Shown here in pieces: positions 33,531 to 42,565 of a stretch of DNA of 64,000 bases. The stretch is from positions 186,001 through 250,000 of the forward strand of contig NZ_FRBW01000005.1 of assembly GCF_900142725.1 (NCBI RefSeq). Direction: 5' to 3'. The DNA comes from Roseibium suaedae (GTDB lineage Bacteria > Pseudomonadota > Alphaproteobacteria > Rhizobiales > Stappiaceae). The position numbers and the translations under genes are program-made. The first letter of the stretch is position 1. Each line of letters starts with the position of its first letter. Under the pieces are notes generated by a model. That model made no database searches, was not told where the DNA came from, and was given only the letters and a program-made list of their open reading frames with translations.

Positions 33531-34598
33531 ATGGCGGATGATATGACTGCCCACTCCTTTGATGACGTGGTGCGCATTGAGGAGGAGACATCCTCCTCTC
33601 AAACCGGCCGCAGCAAGCCCGTCCGGATCGAAGAGGTGGCCCGCCTGGCAGACGTGTCACCGATCACGGTCTCCAGAGCGCTCCGGAACCCGGATCTCGT
33701 CTCGGAGAAAACTCGCAAGCGCATTCTCGAGGTCGTGCAGGAGACCGGCTACTGGTCCAATCCACATGCCTCTGCCCTGCGGTCAGGCCGCTCCAGCATC
33801 GTCGCGGTCTTTGTCTCCAATCTGCTGAGCCAGCAATACACCCGGGCCGCCCAGGCTTGCGCTCAGGTGATAGAGGCAAACGGCCTGCAGATGATGGTGG
33901 GGCAGACCTCCTATTCCTATTCCCGCGAACTGACCGCAATCCAATCGCTACGTGCCTTGCGCCCTGCTGCCGTCTTCCTCACTGGCGTGATCGAGCTTGA
34001 GGAAAACCGACGCATGCTGCGCGACCTGAACATTCCGATCGTCGAGAGCTGGGCCCATACCCGCGACCCGATCGACATGCTGGTGGCCTTCTCCAACGTG
34101 GACGCGGGCAGGCTCGCGGCAACCCATCTGGCCAATCGCGGCTTCAAGCGGCCAGCCTTCATCGGACGCGGTGGCGGCCGGGGCAAACTGCGGCTCCAAG
34201 GCTTCACGGAGCGCCTGTCCCAGCGCGATCTTCCCCTTACCGGAAGTGTGGTGGTCGATCAGGTGGAGAGCATCGAAAACGGCCGCAGCGCTTACCGGAA
34301 GCTCCAGGAAAGCGGCGTCAGCTTTGACAGCGTCTTCTGCGCCAATGATCTTCTCGGGATAGGCGCGATGATCGAGGCCGGAGCGCAGGGGCAACGCATT
34401 CCCGAAGACGTCGGCATCCTCGGCTTTGGTGACCGCTCGGATCTCGCCGCCCTTTCGCCGCGTCTGTCACTCGTCGGCGTCGACACCTCACAGATCGGCC
34501 GCCAGGCCGGTGAGATGATCCTCAGCCGGCTCAATGGCGAGGAAGCCCCCGAGCGTCTCTGCGTCGACCTGTCCTTGCTGCAAGGCGTGACAACATAG
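33531..34598 (+). CDS. LacI-family transcriptional regulator
   Basis: A 355-residue LacI/PurR regulator. The HTH lies at about residues 31-52 (VRIEEVARLADVSPITVSRAL), with the hinge and a periplasmic-binding-protein-like effector domain following (SIVAVFVSNLLSQQYT onward, DNA-contact hinge ASALRSGRSS). It has an N-terminal extension of about 30 residues before the HTH, longer than in most LacI proteins. AGGGAG nine bases before ATG 33531 decides the start over a GTG at 33510. Last gene of the operon it likely controls through the twin operators at 27915-27955. Confidence 0.88.
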   Translation: MADDMTAHSFDDVVRIEEETSSSQTGRSKPVRIEEVARLADVSPITVSRALRNPDLVSEKTRKRILEVVQETGYWSNPHASALRSGRSSIVAVFVSNLLSQQYTRAAQACAQVIEANGLQMMVGQTSYSYSRELTAIQSLRALRPAAVFLTGVIELEENRRMLRDLNIPIVESWAHTRDPIDMLVAFSNVDAGRLAATHLANRGFKRPAFIGRGGGRGKLRLQGFTERLSQRDLPLTGSVVVDQVESIENGRSAYRKLQESGVSFDSVFCANDLLGIGAMIEAGAQGQRIPEDVGILGFGDRSDLAALSPRLSLVGVDTSQIGRQAGEMILSRLNGEEAPERLCVDLSLLQGVTT

Positions 34599-34818
34599 AC
34601 CTAAGGCGTTGCATTCATTGATGCCTGACCTGATGGGAATTGAAGAGAGAGACTGTTTCCTCCCTTCAGCAAACAGGTACGTCAGCACATCGCGACGCCC
34701 TGGCACACAGCACGCCAGGATAGAGCGCATTGCGGGCCCACTCCCTCTTGATTGCAGCCAGTAGATTTCCGCGCTTTCCCTCACGTCTTCGCGGGATGAC
34801 ACCCCTGTGACATTCGAG

Positions 34819-34875
34819 TCGACAGAACCGTATTTTTCGTCTATCGCTACGCTTAATCGTTTAATCAAGCGCTTG
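34819..34875 (+). promoter_or_regulatory. Putative promoter and LacI-type operators ahead of the second LacI gene
   Basis: TCGACA (34819-34824), 17 bases, TATCGC (34842-34847) form a weak promoter. Directly downstream are TTAATCGTTTAA (34853-34864, one mismatch from a palindrome) and the perfect palindrome CAAGCGCTTG (34866-34875), both with a central CG as in LacI-family operators. The LacI start codon is ten bases further on. This suggests autoregulation of the whole nucleoside-uptake operon. The rest of the 34599-34884 gap shows nothing else recognisable. Confidence 0.55.
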
Positions 34876-34884
34876 CGAAGGCTT

Positions 34885-35958
34885 ATGAGCACCAGCCGGA
34901 CCAGACCCAATCTCAGTCAGCTTGCCACGCTGCTGGACGTGTCCGCCGCGACGGTCTCCAATGCCTTGTCCGGCAAGGGGCGGGTTTCGGAAGAGCTGGC
35001 GGAACGGATCCGCGCCAAGGCGGCCGAGCTTGGATACATGCCGAGCCAGGCGGGCAGGGCGCTCAGAACCGGCCGCACCCAGGTGCTCGGCCTGGTGCTT
35101 CCGGACATTGCCAATCCGCTTTTCCCACAGATTGCCCAGGCCATCGAACACGCTGCCTCGAATGCGGGCTATGGCGTGCTGATCGCGGACTCCCGCGGCG
35201 ATGTGGCCATGCAGACGAAAGCCATTCAGCAGCTTCAGGACCGGGGTGTGGACGGCATCGTCATCGTCCCGAGACGCGGAACACGGGTTGCCGACATCGG
35301 CAGCCCGGTCGCCGTCATCGACAGCCCCTCGACCCCGGGAAACACAGTCTCCGCGGACCATTGGCAGGGCGGTCAGCTGGTCGCCCGCCATCTTCTGGAC
35401 CTTGGTCACAGGGATCTGCTTCTGATCGGCAACAACCCTGCCTCCAACGTTCAGAACGACCGCATCGGGGGCATCAAGTCCTGTCTGCCGTCTTCGGTGC
35501 GCGCCCGCGTCCTCTGGATCGAGCCCCATGAGGAAGCACATGGGAAAGGCTGCCATCTTGGTCTGAAGGAACGGTTCGAGGAAGGCGTGACCGCTTTTGC
35601 CGCCGTTTCTGACCTTCATGCCCTCAGAGCCCTCACCGAGCTGCAAGGGGCGGGTGTCCGCGTCCCTGATGAGGCCAGCGTGACCGGTTTTGACGACCTG
35701 ATCTGGTCCTCGGCCATCACGCCTGCTCTGACCACCGTGCGCATGGATATGGAAACCATCGCCGAACAAGCCATTTCCGCCCTCACAATCGTAATCGAGG
35801 CCCAGACGGCTCCGGACCAGGAAAAGTCCGTCCTTCGGCTCAGCAAGGTTGCGAAGGCAGACCGAACAAGCGTGCCAATGGATCTGGTCGTGCGCCAAAC
35901 CACCGGCCCGGCTTCGTCCCAAGCAGTAAAAGCACCACCAGCAGGAGACATGGAATGA
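34885..35958 (+). CDS. LacI-family transcriptional regulator
   Basis: A 357-residue LacI/PurR protein. HTH at about residues 8-30 (LSQLATLLDVSAATVSNALSG), then the GRALRTGRTQ hinge and the effector domain (VLGLVLPDIANPLFPQIAQAIE split over residues 65-86). The start at 34885 is chosen by family length; the frame remains open upstream to 34807 without a better site. Its stop overlaps the next gene's ATG (ATGA), so it is the first gene of the ABC importer / nucleoside hydrolase / adenine deaminase operon and very likely its regulator. The ligand may be a nucleoside or purine. Confidence 0.88.
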   Translation: MSTSRTRPNLSQLATLLDVSAATVSNALSGKGRVSEELAERIRAKAAELGYMPSQAGRALRTGRTQVLGLVLPDIANPLFPQIAQAIEHAASNAGYGVLIADSRGDVAMQTKAIQQLQDRGVDGIVIVPRRGTRVADIGSPVAVIDSPSTPGNTVSADHWQGGQLVARHLLDLGHRDLLLIGNNPASNVQNDRIGGIKSCLPSSVRARVLWIEPHEEAHGKGCHLGLKERFEEGVTAFAAVSDLHALRALTELQGAGVRVPDEASVTGFDDLIWSSAITPALTTVRMDMETIAEQAISALTIVIEAQTAPDQEKSVLRLSKVAKADRTSVPMDLVVRQTTGPASSQAVKAPPAGDME

Positions 35959-36980
35959 CCCTCAAGACCCTTCTTTGCGCGGCAACCGCGCTGACGCTGA
36001 GCGCAGGCTTTGCCCAGGCTCAGGACAAGACCCTGACCATCTCCGCCTATGCCTTCGCACAGGACGAGTTCAGCGAGATCCTCTACAAGCCTTTCGAGGA
36101 AAAGTGCGGCTGCAAGGTCGTCGTCGAAACCGGCAACAGCGTCGAGCGTCTGGCAAAGCTGGAAGCCAACAAGGACAATCCGGTCATCGACATGGCCGTA
36201 ATGTCCACCGCTGATGCCATGGCAGCCTCCCGCAACGGTCTGATCGACACGGTCGACACGTCCAAGCTCACCAATTTCGACAAGCTCTATGATGTTGCCA
36301 AGGATCCGAACGGCGACGGCATGAGCGTCGGCTACACATTCTATGCAACGTCGATCGTCTATCGCACCGACAAGATGAAGATCGACTCCTGGGCAGATCT
36401 GCTCAAGGACGACATCGCTCCGCATATCGCCTTCCCGAACATCACCACCAACCAGGGCGCTCCGGCACTCTACATGCTCGGCAAGGCTCTTGGTTCCGAC
36501 AATCCGGACCTGCAGGTTCCGATCGACGCGGTCAGCAAGAAGGCAGGCGACATCGTTACCTTCTACGTGAAGTCTTCCCAGCTCGTGCAGTTGATGCAGC
36601 AGGAAGAAATCTGGGCCGCTCCCATCGGCCGTTTCTCCTGGGCGCCCTTCACCAAGCTTGACCTGCCGCTGGCATGGGCAACCCCGAAGGAAGGCCAGAC
36701 AGGCGGCATGAACGTCATGGTCGTCACCAAGGGTTCCAAGAACCGTGATCTGGCCCTTGAGTTCATGGACTACTGGCTCTCCACCGAAGTTCAGACCAAA
36801 CTTGCCACCGCTCTGGTCGACAGCCCGGCCAATTCCGAAGTGAAGGTGTCCGACGAAGTCGCCAACAACATCACCTACGGCGCCGAAACCGCAAAGAGCC
36901 TGACGCTTCTTCCGGCTTCGGTTTCCCTCGACAACCGCGACGCCTGGCTTGCCGAGTGGAACGCGAAAGTCGGCCAGTAA
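35955..36980 (+). CDS. Extracellular solute-binding protein (PotD-like)
   Basis: A 341-residue periplasmic binding protein of the spermidine/putrescine/iron-type SBP_bac family with signal peptide (cleavage around AQA-QD at about residue 23). LTISAYAFAQDEFSEILYKPFEE opens the mature domain, followed by a CGC pair (residues 50-52) that could form a disulfide. Downstream genes encode PotB/PotC/PotA-type partners. PotD-like families bind polyamines but also many other solutes; the nucleoside hydrolase and adenine deaminase in the same operon suggest a nucleoside or modified purine. Confidence 0.88.
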   Translation: MTLKTLLCAATALTLSAGFAQAQDKTLTISAYAFAQDEFSEILYKPFEEKCGCKVVVETGNSVERLAKLEANKDNPVIDMAVMSTADAMAASRNGLIDTVDTSKLTNFDKLYDVAKDPNGDGMSVGYTFYATSIVYRTDKMKIDSWADLLKDDIAPHIAFPNITTNQGAPALYMLGKALGSDNPDLQVPIDAVSKKAGDIVTFYVKSSQLVQLMQQEEIWAAPIGRFSWAPFTKLDLPLAWATPKEGQTGGMNVMVVTKGSKNRDLALEFMDYWLSTEVQTKLATALVDSPANSEVKVSDEVANNITYGAETAKSLTLLPASVSLDNRDAWLAEWNAKVGQ

Positions 36981-36993
36981 GCACTGCCGGATT

Positions 36994-37115
36994 GCCTGCC
37001 GGCATGTTCTGGCAGGCCTTTCGGGTGACCGTTCCCCCTTCGGGCAGGACAAGTTCCTGCCCGAAGGGACAGGTGCTGCGGAAGGGTTGAACCCCACCCT
37101 CAACCCCTCCGCAGC
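36994..37115 (+). repeat. Three consecutive hairpins between binding-protein and permease genes
   Basis: Three inverted repeats fill the 202-base gap: GCCTGCC/GGCAGGC (36994-37017), CCCTTCGGGCAGGA/TCCTGCCCGAAGGG with perfect 14-bp arms (37036-37068), and GCTGCGGAAGGGTTGA/TCAACCCCTCCGCAGC with one mismatch (37075-37115). None is followed by a T run. In ABC operons such structures commonly protect the binding-protein mRNA or attenuate read-through, giving more receptor than permease. Confidence 0.8.
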
Positions 37116-37182
37116 AGCCTCGCCTCATCAGCGGTGGCCTTCTGGTCCTGCCGTTAAAAGAACCTCTTGAAGGCAAAACGAC

Positions 37183-38010
37183 ATGTTCCAGAACCGGACA
37201 GAAGCACTTGCGCTGGCACTGCCCGCAGCCGTGTTTGCCGCCGTCGTCTTTCTCGTGCCGGTCGCCCTGCTGTTGTCGGAAGGGTTCAAGACCGCCGACG
37301 GCTGGACCATCCAGGCCTATATCGACTTCTTCTCCATGCCGCTCAATCAGGCCGTGTTCCTGCGGACCCTGAAGCTGGGCCTGACCGTGACCCTTGCGGC
37401 CGCCGTCATCGGCTATGCAGCCGCCTATGCCATCGTCACGCTTCCGGCTAGCAGCAAGGGAAAGATGATCGGGCTCGTCGTACTGCCGCTGATGATTTCG
37501 CCGGTGGCGCGAACCTATGCCTGGATCGTCATTCTGGGACGCACCGGCATCATCAATCAGGCGCTTTCCGCTGTCGGTCTGACGGACGGGCCGGTCCGCA
37601 TCCTCTTCACCGAGACCGCCGTCTTCATCGGTCTCCTTCAGCTGTTCCTGCCGCTCATGATCATCTCCCTGATCAGCGCCCTTGAGAACCTGCCGCGCGA
37701 TGCCGTTCCCGCCGCACGGGTTCTGGGGGCCAACTGGTTCCAGGTTTTCTGGAAGGTCATCCTGCCGCTCAGCCGCGAAGGCCTGATCGTCGGCGGAACA
37801 CTTGTCTTCACCGGCTCCCTGACCGCCTACATCACCCCGGCCATTCTCGGCGGCTCCAAGGTCCTGATGCTGGAAACCCTGCTTTACCAGCAGGTGACCG
37901 TGGCGAATAATTTTGTCTCCGCCAGCATCATTGCCCTGATCCTGATCGCCATGAGTTTCGCCGCGAATATTCTGTTGCGCCGCATCGCCAGCGCGAGGAG
38001 CGCGAAATGA
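37183..38010 (+). CDS. ABC transporter permease (PotB-like)
   Basis: A 275-residue inner-membrane permease with six hydrophobic segments and the EAA-type loop DAVPAARVLGANWFQVFWKVILPLS near residues 167-191. It belongs to the PotB/CysTW group. It follows the hairpin region and overlaps the next permease by four bases (ATGA). Confidence 0.9.
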   Translation: MFQNRTEALALALPAAVFAAVVFLVPVALLLSEGFKTADGWTIQAYIDFFSMPLNQAVFLRTLKLGLTVTLAAAVIGYAAAYAIVTLPASSKGKMIGLVVLPLMISPVARTYAWIVILGRTGIINQALSAVGLTDGPVRILFTETAVFIGLLQLFLPLMIISLISALENLPRDAVPAARVLGANWFQVFWKVILPLSREGLIVGGTLVFTGSLTAYITPAILGGSKVLMLETLLYQQVTVANNFVSASIIALILIAMSFAANILLRRIASARSAK

Positions 38011-38786
38011 CCCAGAAGCTCTACACCTGGTCCATCCTGTCGCTGGTGCTGATCTTTCTGATTGGCCCCTTCTTCATCATCGTCGCCGCATCCTTTTCCG
38101 CGGGCGACACCCTGGCCTTTCCACCGCAGGGCTTTTCGGTCAAGTGGATCCTGAAGGTCTTCACCGTCGAAAGCTTCCAGCAAAGCTTCGTCACTTCGAT
38201 GATCCTGGCGATCGGCGGCACACTGACGGCGCTCATCCTCGGCATCCCGGCAGCCTATGCCATGTCCCGCTACAAGCTGCCGGGTGCGGAGATTGTGCGG
38301 TTCATGGTCTCCATGCCGATCATCGTTCCCGGCATCATCGTCGGCCTGGCCCTGCTGCGCTACTTCGTCATTCCGCTCGGCATTTCCATCAGCCTGGCGC
38401 TGTTCATCGCCCACACGGCTCTGGTGCTGCCCTATGCGGTGCGCGTCGTATCGGCGAGCCTGAACAACCTGCGCTCGGATATGGAGGAAGCAGCTGTCCT
38501 GCTCGGATCCTCCCGCGCCGGGGCCTTCTTCCGCGTTGTCCTGCCGAACATCCGGGGCGGCATTCTTGCGGCCTTCATCCTGGGCTTCGTGACCAGCTTT
38601 AACCAGGTGCCGGTGTCCCTGTTCCTGTCCGGCCCGGGCGTGCGCACCCTGCCCATCGACATGCTGGGCTACATGGAGATCGTCTTCGATCCTTCCATTG
38701 CCGCCCTTTCGTCGCTTCTCGCTTTCCTGTCCATCGGCATCGTCTTTGCCGCCGAACGTTTCCTGGGGTTCTCCCGCTATGTCTGA
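38007..38786 (+). CDS. ABC transporter permease (PotC-like)
   Basis: A 259-residue permease with six membrane segments. Its EAA loop is MEEAAVLLGSSRAGAFFRVVLP near residue 158-179. PotC-type partner of the preceding permease. Its 3' end overlaps the ATPase gene by eight bases. Confidence 0.9.
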   Translation: MTQKLYTWSILSLVLIFLIGPFFIIVAASFSAGDTLAFPPQGFSVKWILKVFTVESFQQSFVTSMILAIGGTLTALILGIPAAYAMSRYKLPGAEIVRFMVSMPIIVPGIIVGLALLRYFVIPLGISISLALFIAHTALVLPYAVRVVSASLNNLRSDMEEAAVLLGSSRAGAFFRVVLPNIRGGILAAFILGFVTSFNQVPVSLFLSGPGVRTLPIDMLGYMEIVFDPSIAALSSLLAFLSIGIVFAAERFLGFSRYV

Positions 38787-39804
38787 CGCCACCTATCTCA
38801 CGCTGGAAAAGCTGACCCTCGCCTATGGCAAGACGGCCGCCGTCGAAAACCTCGACCTTTCCATTCACCGGGGCGAACTTCTCGCCCTGCTCGGCCCATC
38901 GGGCTGCGGCAAGACCACGACCATGCGCTCCATCGCCGGCTTGATGCCCGTGCGCAGCGGCAAGATCGTGCTGGACGGCCGGGACATCACCCGTGTCTCC
39001 GCCAACAAGCGCGAGATCGGGTTGGTGTTCCAGTCCTACGCCCTGTTCCCGCATCTGACCGTCTTCGAAAACGTCGCCTTCGGCCTGCGCCTGCAGGGCA
39101 TGTCCGGCGCCGCCTTGACTGAAAAGGTCGAAGCAGGGCTCAAGACCGTTGGTCTTTCCGACTTTGCAGCACGCAAGACGCCCGACCTTTCCGGCGGCCA
39201 GCAGCAGCGTGTCGCCCTGGCGCGCTCGCTGGTCATGCAGCCCAAGGTCCTGATGCTGGACGAGCCGCTCTCCAACCTGGACGCCCGGCTGCGGCTGGAA
39301 ATGCGCACGGAACTGCAGCGGGTGCAGAAGGAAAGCGGCGTGACGATGATTTTCGTCACCCACGATCAGGTGGAAGCGCTCGCCCTGGCCGACCGCATTG
39401 TCGTCATGCGCAATGGCGCGATCGAGCAGATCGGCACACCGGAAGAAATCTACAACCAGCCCGCTTCCAGTTTCGTGGCTGACTTCGTCGGTTTCGAGAA
39501 CATTACGGCCGTGAAGGACGGCATGCTCGTCGGCCCTGCCGGTGAGGTGAAAGCGTCTGGCCCGTTGCCGCAGGCTGCCGGTCTTGCCTGGCGTCCGCGC
39601 TCCATTCCGCTTGGTTCAGGTCCCTACAAGGGCACCGTCCGCGGCGTTTCCTATGCGGGCAGCAGCCGGGAATATGTCCTGGAAACACCCCTTGGACCGG
39701 TCAAGGCCGAAGTGGATGCAGCGCTGCCTGCCTATGCGCTCGGCACAGAGCTTGCCTTCGACCTGCCGCCGGAAGCTGCGGCTCCCTTGCAGAAGATGGA
39801 CTGA
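38779..39804 (+). CDS. ABC transporter ATP-binding protein (PotA-like)
   Basis: A 341-residue ATPase: Walker A GPSGCGKTT (about residue 38), Q-loop VFQSYALFPH, signature LSGGQQQRVALARSL (about 137), Walker B VLMLDEPLSNLDARL and switch VTHDQ, followed by a C-terminal TOBE domain (about residues 270-335). The start at 38779 fits the family N-terminus and overlaps the permease gene; upstream in-frame ATG at 38698 lies within it. Confidence 0.92.
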   Translation: MSDATYLTLEKLTLAYGKTAAVENLDLSIHRGELLALLGPSGCGKTTTMRSIAGLMPVRSGKIVLDGRDITRVSANKREIGLVFQSYALFPHLTVFENVAFGLRLQGMSGAALTEKVEAGLKTVGLSDFAARKTPDLSGGQQQRVALARSLVMQPKVLMLDEPLSNLDARLRLEMRTELQRVQKESGVTMIFVTHDQVEALALADRIVVMRNGAIEQIGTPEEIYNQPASSFVADFVGFENITAVKDGMLVGPAGEVKASGPLPQAAGLAWRPRSIPLGSGPYKGTVRGVSYAGSSREYVLETPLGPVKAEVDAALPAYALGTELAFDLPPEAAAPLQKMD

Positions 39805-39810
39805 GCCGCA

Positions 39811-40749
39811 ATGGGTATCTGGATCGATACGGATCTGGGGTTCGACGACATCGCGGCCATTCTGACGGTCCTTGATGCTGGCTTGACCGTGGACGGCCTG
39901 TCGCTTGTCTTCGGCAACACGCCTCTGGAGCAAGTGCGCCGCAATGCCGCCGGTGCGGCCTCCGCCTTCGGCTGGACGTTTCCAATCCATGCGGGCCGCG
40001 CATTGCCAGTCATGGGCGAACTTGAAACCGCCGAGCGGATCCTTGGTGAAACAGGCATTCCGACCGTGGGCCTCACCGTGCCCCAGGACAAGCTGTCCGT
40101 TCTGCCGGGTTCGGAAGACGGCGCATTCCTGGCACTCTGTGCATGGCTGGAAAATACCCCGGAACCACGCCGCATCCTCGCACTTGGCCCCTTGACCAAT
40201 ATCGCGGCCCTGGCTCTGGCTCGGCCTGATCTGGCAGACAGGATCGCTGAAATCGTCTGGATGGGCGGCGGGTTGACCAAGGGCAACCACACGGCCTCTG
40301 CAGAATTCAACGCCTTTGCCGATCCGGAAGCCGCGGCCATCGTTTTCGCGCAGAACCTGCCCGTGAAAATGATTGATCTCGACTTCTGCCGGCAGATCCT
40401 GGCATCTCCCGCCGATAGCGTCCCCATTCGTGGAGCAGGGGGGCGCAACGCTGCCCTGATCGCCGACATGCTGGACGGCTTTATCGGGATTGCCACCAGC
40501 CGGGGCCGCCCGGCCATGGCCCTTTACGACCCTGCCGCAGCAGCAGCCTTTGTACGGCCAGACCTCATCCGGTTTGAAGCCGCCCACATCGCCGTTGAAA
40601 CCGCCGGTTCCCTAACCCGTGGTCGGACCGTGGTGGAGACCCGCGCCACCCACGCCAGATTCAACGCAGCCTATGCAGCCTCCTGCGACACAGACGCGGT
40701 GAAGGCCCTTATTCTGGGCGCTCTTGAACGGGAAGCAGCCAAACCATGA
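39811..40749 (+). CDS. Nucleoside hydrolase (inosine-uridine preferring family)
   Basis: A 312-residue nucleoside hydrolase. The N-terminal D-T-D-L-G-F-D-D calcium/ribose motif (residues 6-13) is the DxDxGxDD-type signature, LALGPLTNIAALALA and IVWMGGG (about residue 150) follow, and a C-terminal His-containing segment (ATHARFNAA) completes the fold. It hydrolyses the N-glycosidic bond of ribonucleosides to base and ribose in the cytoplasm. It lies six bases after the ABC ATPase gene and overlaps the adenine deaminase gene, so imported nucleosides are the likely substrate. Confidence 0.9.
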   Translation: MGIWIDTDLGFDDIAAILTVLDAGLTVDGLSLVFGNTPLEQVRRNAAGAASAFGWTFPIHAGRALPVMGELETAERILGETGIPTVGLTVPQDKLSVLPGSEDGAFLALCAWLENTPEPRRILALGPLTNIAALALARPDLADRIAEIVWMGGGLTKGNHTASAEFNAFADPEAAAIVFAQNLPVKMIDLDFCRQILASPADSVPIRGAGGRNAALIADMLDGFIGIATSRGRPAMALYDPAAAAAFVRPDLIRFEAAHIAVETAGSLTRGRTVVETRATHARFNAAYAASCDTDAVKALILGALEREAAKP

Positions 40750-42533
40750 CCGATTCCATTCAGGAACCTTTCGATCTTGCCGATAGCACCCTGCGCCTGA
40801 AGGCCTCCGCCGCCGCCCGTGGCGATGCGCCGTTTGACCGGCTGATCGTCAATGGCACCGTCATCGACATGGTGACCGGAGAACGGCGGCTTGCGGACAT
40901 AGGGCTCACCGGGCCGCTGATCGCTTCCGTACACGCCACCGGCAGCCGGACCGATGCAGCTGAGATCATTGATGCCACCGGAAGCTTCGTCACGCCCGGC
41001 CTGATCGACACCCATATGCATGTGGAAAGCTCGATGGTCACCCCGGCCACCTATGCGGATGCAGTCGTGCCGCGCGGTGTGACCACCATTGTCTGGGACC
41101 CCCATGAGTTCGGCAATGTTCACGGCGTTGCCGGGGTCGATTACGCGCTTGAGGCCACGCGAAACCTCAAGCTGCGCGTTATCACACTTGCGCCGTCCTG
41201 CGTGCCATCCGCCCCCGGCCTGGAACAGGCCGGAGCGGATTTCGATGCCTCTGTAATTGCGGATCTGCTGGCAAAGCCGGAAATAGGCGGCATTGCCGAA
41301 GTCATGAACATGCGCGGCGTCATTTCCGGCGATCCCCGCATGAGCGCCATCGTGCAGGCCGGTCTAGCGGCCGGTAAGCCCGTCTGCGGCCATGCCCGCA
41401 GTCTAAAGGGATCAGACCTTGCCGCCTTCATGGCCGCTGGCGTCACCTCAGATCATGAGCTGACCTCGGGCGAAGACCTTATGGACAAGCTGCGGGCAGG
41501 CCTGACCATCGAATTGCGCGGATCTCACGACCATCTGCTGCCGGAGTTCGTTGAGGCACTCAATCAGCTCGGCCATTTGCCTCAGACCGTCACCCTCTGC
41601 ACGGACGACGTATTTCCCGATGACCTTGCCTGCGACGGCGGTCTGGACGATGTCGTCCGCCGTCTGGTGCGCTATGGCCTGAAGCCGGAATGGGCCTTGC
41701 AGGCAGCCACCTTGAATGGAGCGCGCCGGTTCGGCCGCGAAGACCTTGGTCTCATTGCCGCCGGTAAGCGGGCTGATCTGATCATCTTCCGAGACCTTGA
41801 GGCCTTTGAAGCCCGCGCCGTGATCGTCAACGGCATGCCCGTTGCCAGGGATGGCGTTCTGGCCGAACCTTCACGCAAGACCGATCCGGGCGATTTCCGG
41901 GCCTCTGTGAAGCTCCAGCCACTCCAGCCGGATGACTTCCGCAATCGCAGCGCAGGCCAAAGCCTGCGCGTTGCCACCATTGACCGGCCCCGTTTCACCC
42001 GCTGGGGGGAAGCGGAGACGACAACGGAAAACGGTTTTGTCCAGCCGCCTGAAGGCGCAACCCTGATTGCCGTCTGCAACCGTCATGGTCTGGGCAACGG
42101 CAAACCCAAGGTCGGGTACCTGCGCGAATGGGGCAGGTGGAACGGCGCCTTTGCGACCACCGTTTCCCATGACAGCCACAACCTGACCGTCTTTGGCGGA
42201 TCGCCGGAAGACCTCGCCCTGGCCGCCAATACGGTGATCGAGGCAGGCGGCGGCATGGCGGTCGTCTCTGAAGGCAAGGTTCTGGCAAAGCTGCCGCTTG
42301 TGGTGTCGGGTCTCGTCTCCGAAGAGCCGCTTGATGTGGTCGCGCGGCAATTCACCGCCCTGCGGGATGCAATGGATCAGGTTGTCGGCTGGCAACCGCC
42401 TTATCTGGTGTTCAAGGCCTGTTTCGGCGCGACGCTCGCCTGCAACGCTGGCCCGCACCAGACGGATCTTGGCATCGCCGATGTGGCAACCGGCCAAGTC
42501 CTCACATCACCCATTCTGGAAATTCTGGGCTGA
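40746..42533 (+). CDS. ade: Adenine deaminase
   Basis: A 595-residue amidohydrolase of the Ade type. IDTHMHVESSM (metal-binding H-x-H, about residues 94-104), PRGVTTIVWDPHEFGNV, GHARSLKG, SDHELTSGEDLMDKLRAG and the TDDVFPDDL metal Asp are all present, and the C-terminal adenine-deaminase domain (SHDSHNLTVFG) is complete. It converts adenine to hypoxanthine and ammonia. Its start overlaps the nucleoside hydrolase stop, giving adenosine to adenine to hypoxanthine in one operon. Confidence 0.95.
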   Translation: MTDSIQEPFDLADSTLRLKASAAARGDAPFDRLIVNGTVIDMVTGERRLADIGLTGPLIASVHATGSRTDAAEIIDATGSFVTPGLIDTHMHVESSMVTPATYADAVVPRGVTTIVWDPHEFGNVHGVAGVDYALEATRNLKLRVITLAPSCVPSAPGLEQAGADFDASVIADLLAKPEIGGIAEVMNMRGVISGDPRMSAIVQAGLAAGKPVCGHARSLKGSDLAAFMAAGVTSDHELTSGEDLMDKLRAGLTIELRGSHDHLLPEFVEALNQLGHLPQTVTLCTDDVFPDDLACDGGLDDVVRRLVRYGLKPEWALQAATLNGARRFGREDLGLIAAGKRADLIIFRDLEAFEARAVIVNGMPVARDGVLAEPSRKTDPGDFRASVKLQPLQPDDFRNRSAGQSLRVATIDRPRFTRWGEAETTTENGFVQPPEGATLIAVCNRHGLGNGKPKVGYLREWGRWNGAFATTVSHDSHNLTVFGGSPEDLALAANTVIEAGGGMAVVSEGKVLAKLPLVVSGLVSEEPLDVVARQFTALRDAMDQVVGWQPPYLVFKACFGATLACNAGPHQTDLGIADVATGQVLTSPILEILG

Positions 42534-42565
42534 TGCGATCTGTGAAGGCAATAGCCCCCTCGACT

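Noticed and set aside
37036..37068. Strong hairpin read as a terminator
   Set aside because: No T run follows on either strand and essential permease genes lie downstream; kept as part of a hairpin cluster instead.
35616..37103. 495-codon minus-strand frame across a LacI gene and a binding-protein gene
   Set aside because: It spans two solid genes and an intergenic hairpin cluster and shows no domain.
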